Origin: Verpa conica
Taxonomy: Eukaryota > Ascomycota > Pezizomycetes > Pezizales > Morchellaceae
Direction: 5' to 3'
Length of the DNA: 64,000 bases
Assembly: GCA_033030425.1 (NCBI GenBank)
Contig: JAUFSD010000003.1
Coordinates: 2,542,001-2,606,000, forward strand
Part shown: piece after piece, positions 1-10,876 of the stretch
Layout: every line of letters starts with the position of its first letter
How positions within the stretch are numbered: position 1 is the stretch's first letter
Made by a program: the position numbers and the translations under genes
The notes under the pieces: generated by a model
The model's input: the letters and a program-made list of their open reading frames with translations, nothing else
Databases searched by the model: none
What the model was told of the DNA's origin: nothing

Positions 1-1155
1 ATAAACATACCTTGCGCTGGAATGCCACGCTGCATCACAACGCATACTTATGACAGGCAGTAATTATCTAAGAAATGCGAGTGGTACTTTCGTCAACCGG
101 CAGTGTAATTTAGTCGACGAAGGTCGATCACCATACCTAATAAAAGAAAGTCCTATCCTAGACTTTTATTTTCAGATAGTGGGCCGCTAATTCGTCCCAA
201 TCAACTGTCGCAACTGTTTAGGATGATCGGACAGCTCTTACACCCCGTGGTATTGATCTTCACGTCGCTACGCCAATAACTATGGAGGGGGAGCTTGAAA
301 ACATCCTTGATTTTTTTGGGTCTAGCACATCAGCGGACTTGACTGGCCGGCCAACACTTGCACTTCCAGGTTCCTCTTGCCCTGAGTACCGTCCCTTGGC
401 ATTCGCTACCGGGTATGGGTACCTGAGGGCGAAGGATAGGCAGCTAATTCGAGCCCCAAAAGCGAAATGGGAAACTTGGCCAGTTGATTGTAGTTGTGCC
501 TACTCGCTTATCAAACTGCAACGGCGCGACTATCTCAAACCATATCTACACCTCGGCAGCGCTTTTTATAGAGCCTCTCAGAGCCTTACCCTAACATAGC
601 CAGCTATGTAGCTTGGCGCGCGCCGGGGCCTTAGAATTCTAGGATTCTTCTGTAACACTAGTGTTTTTCAATTCTCTTTTCAGAACGGCAGAGCTACTTT
701 TGATATTTGATGGTGCTTTATATTCTATTCCCTGGTTAAGTGCTGTCCTCGCATTCTGCCCAGTTAACACGTCTGTTTTTTTTTTCTTGCTTGTTTGCCA
801 TCTCCACGTCGACTGTCTGCTTCAACCGTGCATGTGTACCGTCTTGGGCTCCTCTGCTATTTGCGGGTAGGTACCAAGGCTCTGGGCAGGCGTTTTGTTC
901 CTGATTCGCGTGCTGGGATTCCCAGCTCACTAGTGTTTGAGGGGGCCCCGACGTGTACAGATGGCAGGTTGAATTCTCCAGGGCGGTGCACAAGGTGGCG
1001 GTTGGGCCAATCACTCGAAGAGAATGAAAATTTCACTTCCAACCCCTGGCAGCTGTAACTGACAGATACTGGCTATTGCTGCCCGTGCCATGTGTCGTCC
1101 CGGGCGGTTGGGCGACACACTACAAAATGGAAAGAAAGTCTCATACAGAAAATAG
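1..1155. other. Gene-free upstream stretch
   Basis: I see no supported gene here. The open frames at 282-599, 661-870 and 795-1058 have no recognisable domain or convincing splice context. The last hundred bases become AT-rich and contain the core promoter of the LPMO-like gene. A copy of the 14-bp string GCTATGTAGCTTGG, which recurs near 3.25 kb, lies at about 604-617. Confidence 0.6.
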
Positions 1156-1162
1156 TATATAA
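1156..1162 (+). promoter_or_regulatory. TATA box of the LPMO-like gene
   Basis: TATATAA lies 93-99 bp upstream of the start codon at 1255, in an AT-rich leader that ends in the A-rich context typical of fungal start codons. The distance suits a TATA-directed start site about 60 bp before the ATG. The assignment rests on sequence and position only. Confidence 0.5.
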
Positions 1163-1254
1163 GTGCCATAGAGAGATCAAGGCTCATAAAAGGCGGCTCT
1201 TCGTATTTAAATCAAAAAACTTATTAGACAATTATCAACAAATATACACACAAA

Positions 1255-2282
1255 ATGATACCATCAACATTCCTGATCCTTCTAATCATCTTGGGAGCTG
1301 CATTGCAGGCAACAGCGCACATGTCTATGTCCGATCCTCCACCGCTCCGGTACAAGACAAATCCCTACAAAACGGTTGAAGACTATGATTACAGCGCACC
1401 GTTGTCTCCATCAGGCTCGAATTACCCTTGCAAAGGTTACCAGGTAGACATGGGGACTCCTAGCGGCCAGAGTGTAGCGACTTATGCTCCTGGAGGAAGT
1501 TATACTATAAAGTATGTGTATGGCGGTTTTAGGAAAAAGAGGTGCTCTCTATACTAATCTCTTGAACAGGTTAGCAGGCTCGGCACCACATGGAGGAGGG
1601 TCGTGCCAAATCTCGTTAAGTTTCGATAAGGGCGCCTCATTCCAAGTAATCAAGTCGATTATAGGAGGATGTGCCAACCCAAATCCTAGCGGCGATCAGT
1701 CTTTCGGTTTTACAGTACCAAGAGACGTTGCAAACGGTGATGCCCTTTTAGCATGGTATGATTTCCCAGTGATTTGAAATCATTCTTCAATACACAAAAT
1801 TTTACTGACTTTCCCGACCCCCCAGGACTTGGTTCAACGAGATAGGCAACCGCGAGATGTACATGAATTGTGCTGTCGTGACAATTGGTAGCAGCCGAAA
1901 AACAGTCCGCAATGTTATATATCCTCGTGCTTCCCGACCAGCTCTCTTCTTGGCGAATATCGGCAACGGATGTACCACAGCTTCGGGAACGGACGTGATA
2001 TTCCCGGCTCCCGGAGGTGATGTAACATATGGTACAAGCGCGAAAACTGCTGCACCTGTGGGAAGCTGCGGTGCTAGCTCTGGAACGACGAATACTGGAA
2101 CCTCTAATTCTGGCGGTACAACTGGCTCTGGCGGCCAGACAGCAACCCCAAGTGGTGAACAGGATTGTGCATATTGGAGGGCACAGGGATATCTTTGTTC
2201 AGCGGGAATTGGCCTGAGGGAAATTCTCCCATCACCGTGGTGGCTACTAATCTTTTTGTTTTTCAATTTTCTTGGCATATAG
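1255..2282 (+). CDS. Secreted AA11-like lytic polysaccharide monooxygenase (three exons)
   Basis: Exons 1255-1511, 1570-1755 and 1826-2282 give 299 aa. Residues 1-21 form a signal peptide; cleavage after ALQATA exposes His22, whose amine and side chain would make the copper histidine brace with His93 in the [10 protein letters not shown] motif. The NREMYMNC segment at 156-163 offers Tyr160 as a possible axial residue. The motifs [16 protein letters not shown] and [13 protein letters not shown] are typical of fungal AA11-like oxidases, which cleave chitin or related glycans oxidatively outside the cell. A Ser/Gly/Thr-rich linker (about 200-245) leads to a short [12 protein letters not shown] segment. 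The protein ends in a very hydrophobic tail ([17 protein letters not shown]) that could be a GPI-anchor signal, a membrane anchor, or readthrough of an unrecognised last intron. Both introns end in pyrimidine-rich AG acceptors, and the first has a TACTAAT-like branch point. Family placement is firm; substrate is not. Confidence 0.85.
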
Positions 2283-2299
2283 TCATAGGACATACCTTT

Positions 2300-5050
2300 C
2301 ATTTCATCTCATTTCTTATGTTTACATCTCATCGGCGTTTTGGTTTTTTTTTTCTTTACAAAAAGGCATTTTGGTTTGGCGTTTGATATTGTTATTATGC
2401 ATGTAGTCACGGGGTCCGGATAGGGAAAGAGCATATTTGTATTTATAAGTTTCTTTTAAATACATTAAAGATATATATGAGTAGAGACCTAGGAATATAT
2501 TGTGGGGTATATCCCTTTATTATGATCTATAGATACCAAGACGGTCAAAAAAGACACCGACGGAGGTTTCCCCCATCCCTAGAAGGGATCAATACGCCTA
2601 GGAGGTTTTCACAGCTCGATGAGCAAATTATTTCATCCCTTCACGGTACCCCACATGCACAGGACAAAGTCATAATACTGAAAAGGCCCCGTGCGCTATG
2701 ACGGCGGAGGTTTATGGCTCAATATAACGAGCAAATGATTAATTCTCAATACAGCTTATAGATTGATTGATCAGCCCAGATTATCCCAGAACCCTTGACC
2801 CAAGTGGGGGTTGAAAAAATATGTGATCCTATAGCCTAGAACTGGTATTCATTGTGACCAACCCATAGAACTTCGGGGCAGAGAGAAAATCTTGGAGTTT
2901 GAGTATAGTGACCTCATGAGTAGTTTGATTACAGGTCCAATACCTTACTACATGTATGTGGATGCTTGTATACCCAGTACCCCCAATTATAACATACCAT
3001 ATGCATTATAAACCGGTTCTCTTGTTGTTATACACTTATCCGATCTAAGCGAGTTATCATCATATCCAGTCGAGCACACCATTCTATTCCACCGATATCA
3101 TCTTAAGCCATATGGCCATGCATGCCAATACCACATTTTAAACTATAATAGGTGCGCTCTGAATTCGGAAAATCCCTCCACTCTAGATAAATAGATCTCT
3201 AAGCTATGTAGAACTAATATATTAGCAGTACAAGTATATTCTAACAATAGTCGAGCCTAGCTATGTAGCTTGGATTGCAGCTCACTTCGAGGAGTATATG
3301 CCGGGTATGTGTATCTTAATGATCACAGAGCTAGATGGCCAATAGTTTCCAGTAAAACACCCCCAGAGAACTTAGGCTTGGGTAGATAAATACATGTAGA
3401 TATCTTTTCAAGAGTTTAATTTCTATATTGCCTTCATTTTAGGGGCCCATGAATAGCAGCACTGGCACTATTTAAAACGGGTCTATGATCGGTTAAACCT
3501 GAGCACACTAATTAATACCAGTTATCATTGCAAAGGCAACCTTTACTGAGTTGAAATTATAGTGAGAGGCGCTCTACTATGGGAAAAAATGCATCATAAA
3601 GGGTATCCACCATGCATGTGGGAGATCATCTCACCCGGATTTAACATTTACGTTCCTCCAATATTCTAGTTGACAACAATAGTGTATGAAGTATATATAT
3701 GCTACAAACGGCTATCGCGTGTATGATATATATGGCTCACAGGACCCCCGCATACCCATTGCAACTACTAGAACTCCGAAGATATATATATTCTAATTAG
3801 TAGACATCGCCCTATTAATTCTTTAATCTAAAGTAAACCCGTAAGAATACGTAGAATTACTAAGTCTTTAACCTAAAGTAAGTCTGTAAAGAGTTAACCC
3901 CGACATGAGCGGGGTTGATTTCCCCCGATCGGGCCTCCGGGCCCGGGATGACCGACCTCGGAGTTCAAAATGACCCGCCGTCCGCCAGAAAAAAAGTGTG
4001 ATTAGGTCATCACTATCACATCCCAATATGATAGGTCTAAATATGCCAGATTTTTAATACCTCGTTGGGTTACTATACTAAAGCGTCTCTGCTCGACTAA
4101 AATCAACCCACTGTCTGACCAGATGATCCCCTCCCCCCCAGTACGAAGCCCCTCCCTGAGTAATTGATATAGCAAGGTGCGATTATGACTCCTGAGCCTG
4201 AGGTTATGTGTGTCGACAAAGACTCCTAAACTATGTAAATTAACATATAGCTGTATAGCTAAGCTCTAGTACCGTTATATATACTATAAACGCCCTTATA
4301 AATCTAGGTCGAGCGTAAGGAAACCTATCTATACAGCTATTCAATTAAATCAGTAGTATATAAAATATTAAGACTTTATTGATTAATCACCTTTTATAGT
4401 TATATAGTATGTGAAACCTCTCTTGCCGCCAAGATGCTACACTATCAATTACAAATATACTTCAATATATACTGGGATCTTTAAGTCCGGCTAAGGGTGG
4501 GTATCTAGGCACTAGGAGAAGGAACTAGGAGGAGCCTCAAATAGAAAATCGCGTAGGTTAAATACTTTACAGTACATATAAATCTATATTCTATTTCGTA
4601 TATCGAATACCTTGGCTGCAGATGAACAGTACCAAGGAACTTGTGGAGGGCTGATCATTGAAGCGGATAGGTAGATCTTCCCCTCGGCCGAATAATTACC
4701 GGTATCCTTTCTTCAGTCGAATTTAAGTACTATAATAATTTAGCCAGCTACGGCTAAGAGTATTCTTGGGTATCAAATGATACTAAGCATCATGTATCTT
4801 AGAAATGTCTCCGCCGTTTCCCTCGACCTACGGAGTATAATAGTTTTTGCAGGGTCACAGAGTCTAAGTAACCAATTACAGACATAATCAAGATCTACCC
4901 GACCGATAAAAGAGCCAGTAAGAACCCAGCTCGGGAGTTTGGAGTTCCGATTAGTTAAGTCGGAAACCGGCTCGAGGCGTGTATGCGTATCTTACGACCC
5001 GTTCAGGTTACCTGCCTCCCGAGCTTATACCTCGTATAGGCTAGATACAC
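2300..5050. other. AT-rich gene desert with small repeats
   Basis: No coding frame with family motifs is visible. An imperfect direct repeat of about 30 bp occurs at 3821-3850 and 3866-3896. It is followed by a small GC-rich island at about 3895-4000, which contains the stem AACCCCG...CGGGGTT and GGGCC/GGCCC palindromes. The island stands out from the AT-rich surroundings and may be the edge of a decayed mobile element, but I could not identify one. Confidence 0.5.
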
Positions 5051-5062
5051 CGGTCACTAGGT

Positions 5063-5169
5063 ATACTAGGGGTAGGGATGTGAAGATGGGACAGCGGAGA
5101 TCTCCACTCTATGGGGTCACCATAGAGAGATTGTGAGACCCGCTCCATCTCCACCCCTACCCCTAGTAT
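5063..5169. repeat. Long two-tier hairpin upstream of the P450
   Basis: The 15-bp arm ATACTAGGGGTAGGG at 5063-5077 is perfectly inverted at 5155-5169. Pairing continues imperfectly inward for about 12 more bases on each side. Inside it, CTCTATGG (5107-5114) pairs perfectly with CCATAGAG (5120-5127). The whole structure is about 107 bp and sits roughly 260 bp before the P450 start codon. It could be a small foldback element or a structured regulatory region; the sequence alone cannot separate the two. Confidence 0.7.
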
Positions 5170-5324
5170 GGATTGGTCAGAGAAGATAGATCATTGAGTA
5201 TAAAACTATTTTAAACCCTGATTACACATAGAATCTCACTAGCAATAGATTTAATAATATCAGTTATATTCACATATCTCTAGTTTATACGGGGTATATA
5301 TCCTACTAGGTTAGAACTCTTGTG

Positions 5325-5332
5325 TATATATA
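5325..5332 (+). promoter_or_regulatory. Candidate TATA box of the P450 gene
   Basis: TATATATA lies 100 bp before the chosen ATG at 5432. The region is AT-rich, so chance matches are likely, but spacing is similar to that seen for the LPMO-like and mannanase genes in this window. Confidence 0.35.
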
Positions 5333-5431
5333 TTGGGCTGGTCACCCCATAGACAACGAAACTTCAGCATTAGATATTGTTACCACGTACACTACTACAT
5401 ATCTTTAAAAGAAATACAACTAAACCCGCGA

Positions 5432-7619
5432 ATGGATTCCATACTAGTTGGGGTGACTAACATCCCCCTTCAACAACTGTCTGCCATCTCAGCAGCCCTC
5501 GCAATTACCTCTCACTTTACCTTTTTCAGTCGCTCTGAGCGAGACCCGTGGTTTCGAGGCTTCTTTTTGTCATCTTTCCTAATCCCGATTGCGCTTTTCT
5601 CTACGTTCCACTTCTACCTCAGCCAATCACTCATAAGATCATCGCTACTCACGGGCACTTTGTTTGGCTCTTTTCTTGTTGGATTGTTTACTAGTATTTT
5701 TGTTTACAGGGTTTTTTTCCACCCATTGAGGAACTTCCCTGGACCATTCTGGGCAAAAACGAGCAAGTGGTGGATAGTCTACACGCAGTGGAAGACTGGC
5801 TATAAGTTTCACCATTACTGTCGGGAGTTACACAAACACTACGGGGACATTGTCCGAATCGGTATGCTACTATTACTAGTACCCTTACAGTGCAAATTCA
5901 CAACCTCACCATGCGGCCATCTATGTGCTAACTACTAGCTTCTTTACATTATATAGGCCCAAATGATCTCTCTATTATCAATCCAGATATACTTCCCGTA
6001 CTTTCAAAAGCAGAGAAGGGACCTTGGTATTACGGCGGAGGAGCTTTAACCAGCCTTCAAACTACACGCAATAAGAAGACACATGCTATACGCAAAAGGG
6101 TCTGGGAAAAGGCCTTCACGGTTAAAGGTAACATTCTTTACCATCATATCTCTCACTACTACTTTTATCACACAGTGCGCTAAAGAAATACCCCCACTGG
6201 CAACTTCAGCTCTACAAGGTTACGTCCCTCGAATCGGGGAATACTCTGATCTACTTCTCTCCAATATCTCCGAGAATGTTGGGACACCCATGAATATGAC
6301 CGGTTGGTTCAGCTACTTTACTTTCGATTTCATGGGTGACTTGGCGTTTGGAAAATCTTTTGGCTTGCTCGAGGCCAAAGGTAAGAATGGATCAGACCGT
6401 TGGGTGAAGACAATGCACAGGAACATGCAGTTTATCGGTACTATCGGTAACGTTACTTGGTTCTTTCGTTTGCTCCAATGGCTACCGGGCATGTCTGGGG
6501 CTCACGGAGAGTTTGAAACCTGGTGTAACGAGAGGGTTGAGGAAAGAAAGCAGGTAAGCTATTTATCGTTTTTACCAGTAGAAAAAGAAAAAGAAAAAGG
6601 GGTAAAAATCGATATTATCCCAACTAACACAATGTAGTTCACCCCTAAAAACCATGATATCTTCCATTTCCTATTAGACGCAGAACCCAATAATAAGGCA
6701 CCACATCACATCGATCTAGGTGGTGATTCACGACTTGCTGTCATTGCTGGGAGGTAGGATCATGCTATATATCGTCCTGGCCTAGCAATATGGCTAACTA
6801 TATAACTATAGTGATACTACGGCTGCAACTTTTATAAATATATTTTCTCAGCTTTCCAATAGTCCTAGGATTCGCCAAAAACTCCAAGACGAGATTGATG
6901 CCGTATATGGCGCACCCTACGACCCTGCAAACGAAAGTGAAGCCGTCCCAGAGGCTATATTAAACGGAGGCACAGCTGCAACAAGGTACTTGGAATCAGT
7001 AATCAACGAAGGTCTTCGGTTAAATCCAGCAGTTCCCAGCGGTGTACAACGACTCATCCCAGAAGGAGGTGTGACGATAGGTGGGAGGCATATCCCAGGC
7101 GGGGCATGCGCTAACTACTCCATTTACGCGGGACAAGCAAGTACGTTATCTACCAAAAAAAGTCGAATTTTAGATAGAATCAAACTAATAAGGGTTTTTA
7201 TTATTATCATAGGTGAGAGGTCATTTCCAGATCCTCTTAAGTTTATGCCGGAAAGGTGGTACGAGTTAGACCAAGAGACCACAGCAAAACAAAGAGCAGC
7301 CTTCGCCCCCTTTTGGATTGGTGAGTAAACACAAGAAATATTTTAGAGTAAGGAACTAACTGTAAAAGGATCTTATGCCTGTGTTGGTAAATCTCTAGCC
7401 CTCTTGGAGCTCCGAATGGTCACTTCAAAGATCCTACGAAGATTTGACGTCGAGTTTGCGAAAGGCTTTACAATTGACAAGGTACTATTAGGTATATTCT
7501 TTACTAGATGAAAAATTTCTGACAGCCTTGTGTGGCAGGTTTATGATAGTTCTTTTGATACATTCACGTTGACGATGGGGGAAATCGATCTGGTCTTCAA
7601 GCCCAGGGGAAGCACGTAA
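5432..7619 (+). CDS. Microsomal cytochrome P450 monooxygenase (eight exons)
   Basis: Exons 5432-5861, 5957-6127, 6210-6553, 6638-6753, 6812-7140, 7213-7320, 7369-7481 and 7539-7619 give 563 aa. The N-terminus has two hydrophobic segments (about 43-65 and 72-93), then the proline hinge FPGP at 102-105, so the protein should sit in the ER membrane. P450 landmarks are all present: helix I GSDTT (353-357), the ExxR pair Glu420/Arg423, PERW (476-479), and the heme loop F-W-I-G-S-Y-A-C-V-G with thiolate Cys504. The loop is slightly unusual in having FWIG where most fungal enzymes have FSxG. I chose the ATG at 5432 over the in-frame one at 5333 because the latter adds 33 residues with no hydrophobic or conserved character. 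Intron 7141-7212 is 72 nt with no in-frame stop. Family and substrate are not assigned. No biosynthetic cluster surrounds it. Confidence 0.9.
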
Positions 7620-8337
7620 TAGTGTTACCAAGGAGGAAAATAGATATAAAAATATTAGGAAATTACTAGGGGTATGTAGGGGGTAGGGGGAGCAGATTAA
7701 GAGAATTTATATACCTACTGTTATTATCATAAGCATACAGCAAAATCTTGTGAAATTCGACCGCTGTAATAGGAGTAATTACCCAATTAAACAGGCTCTA
7801 GAACAGTTGGGAGCCATGGAAAGTCCTGGAACTAGGGTAAGATATATACTTGTACTGATAAAGGGTAGAACTTTTTTGTTTTCATTTTTTTTGTGTTGAC
7901 TATTGCGAAAAAACACAAGCTACTCCCCGGGCCCCTGCTATATGCAGCGGGTTGAATTTCACAAGATTTTACGGTGCCACTAGTTATTGCTCTATTTTAT
8001 CGTATTTTTCTCCCCCGCACTAGTGTATATAGGGCTAAGAGACAAAACTGTCGTCTCTGTCGACTGTGCCCAATGCATAGATTACTCAGGTTTCTTGCCA
8101 GGTTTTGAGAGGGTAGAGGATTTCTATCAGAGCGTTCAGCCTCAAGCACCCAAAAGAAAGATCTTAAGGATAGGTTCGAGCTTCCTCTTATAGACATGTT
8201 ATCCATGCATCCAGCCCTACAATAAGTAACATTATGCAAGCATGGGCCGGGCCGATAGATACCTACAGTTTCTGGTAAAAAAAAGATCGAGAAACAAGGA
8301 TAAGTGAGCAGGGGTCTTACGACCGTACAACCACTAT

Positions 8338-8367
8338 AACCTTTGCCACAAGATTGTGGCAAAGGTT
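8338..8367. repeat. Perfect 13-bp stem-loop
   Basis: AACCTTTGCCACA at 8338-8350 is followed by a 4-nt loop and its exact reverse complement at 8355-8367. It lies about 720 bp downstream of the P450 stop, too far to be an obvious 3' processing signal. Its purpose is unknown. Confidence 0.8.
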
Positions 8368-9288
8368 AGAAAACGCCTAAATCTAAATCCTACGTTTTAA
8401 TATTTTTTTTATCAGAGGCTATAGCACTTATCGAATCTCCGGTAATATTAATAGAATTTTAGAAGCCCGAATTGAAATAGAACCAAGGCAAGCTAACTGA
8501 AATCATAGAATTCTCTAAGAATTCAACCCTTGGGCCGTGTACGTTCTACTTACATTTCCACCAGGTCTCCGTCAGACAACCAAATCCACCGCCTCCATCT
8601 GTTAGAAAATGAGTCACTTCATCATGACCAGTGGTCAGACATGTAATTTGCAGACTCTATAGACTGCTTTGTTGGCTACAGCGAGAATTATGATATCATT
8701 ACATAATATCAAGACACGTTTATTGATGTAATATGGCTGTCCAGATAGCTAGAGGTCGTGGGTTTAAGGCGAAGGGCCATCGCTAGCTTGTGATTGAGAA
8801 CCCCGTGGGTTGGTTGATGCAATTAGCCCAATACACGTATGGTAGTATTCACGAGCATCAAGGTGGGTGAGACTCAGAAATAACAGAGACTGTCCAATCG
8901 AAGTATAAGAAACATTTTCCCCAATCTGAGGGAGGGGTATTTGTGTAGAATAGTATGGGAGGTCAAAGCTAGCTATAGAAAAGTTGCTGTCAGCTTAAGA
9001 GGGGCTTAGGCAATTCGGATATGTCCTGGGCGGGTTTGCTAACACAGTTATGTACAAAATAGGTTGCCGGTCGTGATGTGCAATTCCAAGGACCACTCAG
9101 GACCCCTGTGTATTAGGTGGCGAGACACTCAAACTCCTCGGACCTGAGACGCTCATGTCTACTTGGCTTCAACCTTAGAGATCGCTGTAATAAAATAACC
9201 CTCGATAGGTCGCCGTGCGGCCGATAACTGTCATTCAGCCACGGAAACTTAAATCTAATGCTTATCAGATCATATTATTGGGTCCTTT

Positions 9289-9310
9289 CACCACCACCAC
9301 CACCACCACA
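9289..9310. repeat. CAC/CCA trinucleotide microsatellite
   Basis: About seven consecutive CAC-type triplets in non-coding sequence. It is a simple microsatellite with no associated coding frame. Confidence 0.85.
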
Positions 9311-10287
9311 CGGCTTTATTGGCTGAGGGACCTCTCTGCTAAGACCGGGCACTTGTAGAAAAGCCTTACAGATATCCCTTTGCCCAAGCCTTCTTATAAC
9401 GCCTATGATGCAGAGATATATACTCCAACTAGCTATCAAATCCCGTACGACTGGGCCTATAACCGTGGTGCCTGTTGTCGCCTATTAGACCTCATGGGGA
9501 ACTCCCATGCTAAAGCCACGGGCTGAATGACCTTAATAGAGCAAGAAAAACCGATACCACCAAGAAATACCCCAGGCTACGAGTGAGATTTTATGTATGG
9601 TTACGTTAGAGCTGCCGAGAAAGCTTGCCGGACTACCGACCCGGCTAGTCGAAGCGAGTGAGCCTAGGCTTTTGCTAAGCGTGGGTGAATAAACACGACC
9701 GAGGAATAGCCGTACGCTACCACCATTGTGGGTGGTTTGGGCACTCTACTCGAGAGTCATAGAGATTGTTCAGGGCGTCTAGAGGGGACTACATGTATAA
9801 TAATGCCAGTATGTATACGGGTTGCATGTGCTTACCACGGCAGTTGTGCTTAGCACTATGGCCAATAGGTAATTAATTTAAGAGTACCTCAGCTCACCGG
9901 CAATGTCAAAGAGTCTAGCCCTAGCTTTCAAGTATCTCGACGATGGCTGTCACCAATCAGCTTTCTAAGAGCTGTGGCTGCTTGCGCAAAGGCCTTACAA
10001 GTCCTTATCGGAAACCCCCTTTGCCATCCCACTTACCATGCTAAAATCAAACTTGTCAGGTGCCCACCCAGAACCCTGTTTGCACCCTGTTCACACCATC
10101 TTCAGTGGGGAGGGAAAAAAAAGAGGGAAAGAAAAAGAAAAAGAAAACCTCTACGCGCAAGCCACAATTAAATATACCCACTATACTCATCGACACCAAC
10201 GCCTTCTATCATTAGACGATTCTGATCTCCCCACCCCCACCACACCACCTGCACTCGCGATCACCGACAGCACGGCTGGGGAGCTAG

Positions 10288-10295
10288 TGACGTCA
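10288..10295. promoter_or_regulatory. CRE-type palindrome TGACGTCA
   Basis: A perfect 8-bp CREB/ATF-type site lies about 580 bp upstream of the transcription factor ATG. Fungal bZIP proteins of the ATF/CREB class bind this sequence. Whether it lies upstream of the transcription start or in a long leader cannot be told. A second perfect copy is at 17195-17202, in a gene desert. Confidence 0.4.
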
Positions 10296-10689
10296 TCCTG
10301 GGTACGCATCAACCCGGAACTGGAAAAGAGCGGCAAACAAGGTTGTCCCTGTCCATCCTGCCCCCACCAGCCACAGCAGGTTGCGCGATCAAGAACTTTT
10401 TTGAACCTCAGCAAGGATCGGAGGAAGTTCTACGAGAACTTGGAAGCCCTTGGATAGGCCTTGACCCGGCCACCGAGAAAGGAAAGGAAGGGAAAACCCC
10501 ACTGACTTGCCCCCCAGCTCAGAATTTGTTATGTGGTGTGAAGACTGGAACGCTGGATGGTTTTAAAGCTGGCCGTCCGACGGAATTACCATCCCCCCCG
10601 TTGCTTTGGAACTGCCCTCGTCATTATGAGGTTTGCCCAAGTCTGATACTAAACTCTTGCGATCCTAACACATACAGTGAGAGTGTCAA

Positions 10690-10876
10690 GACGCCTTCCT
10701 TCTCCTGTCCCGCTGTCCGCACACCTTTTCCCGAATCTGTCGTCTACCCGTCCTCCTATCCCATCTTTTCCATCCATCCTTCCACCCCCCTTCCCCATTC
10801 GATCTGAGATCGTACTCTTCATCCTTGTATCATCCGACATCATTCTTTCCTACACATCTTACCACCCAATCAATCA
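10690..10876 (+). promoter_or_regulatory. Pyrimidine-rich leader of the Zn2Cys6 gene
   Basis: A dense C/T stretch with CCTTCTCC, TCCTCCTATCCC and CCATCCTTCCACC blocks runs to within about 70 bp of the ATG at 10877. Such CT tracts mark the transcription start region of many highly or constitutively expressed filamentous fungal genes. An upstream open frame of 154 codons (10343-10807) ends 69 bp before the ATG; if the transcript starts far enough upstream it would be a long uORF. Confidence 0.45.

Larger units (their letters stand above)
7630..9970. other. Gene-free stretch between P450 and transcription factor
   Basis: No supported gene is seen. The minus-strand frame at 7997-8362 and the plus-strand frame at 7987-8193 overlap each other and match nothing I recognise. 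The stretch holds a perfect hairpin at 8338-8367 and a CAC/CCA microsatellite at 9289-9310. The base composition is less AT-rich after about 9 kb. Confidence 0.5.

Noticed and set aside
5333..5431. 33-residue N-terminal extension of the P450
   Set aside because: It lacks the hydrophobic anchor expected first in the protein, and it begins directly at the candidate TATA box.
6186..6209. Alternative P450 acceptor at 6184-6185
   Set aside because: It would add eight residues in a conserved segment; the acceptor at 6208-6209 gives the usual AFTxKALxxY pattern and stays in frame.
10038..10457. 139-codon frame upstream of the Zn2Cys6 gene, as a separate gene
   Set aside because: It is Pro/Ser/Lys rich, overlaps other frames and has no domain; better seen as promoter or leader sequence.
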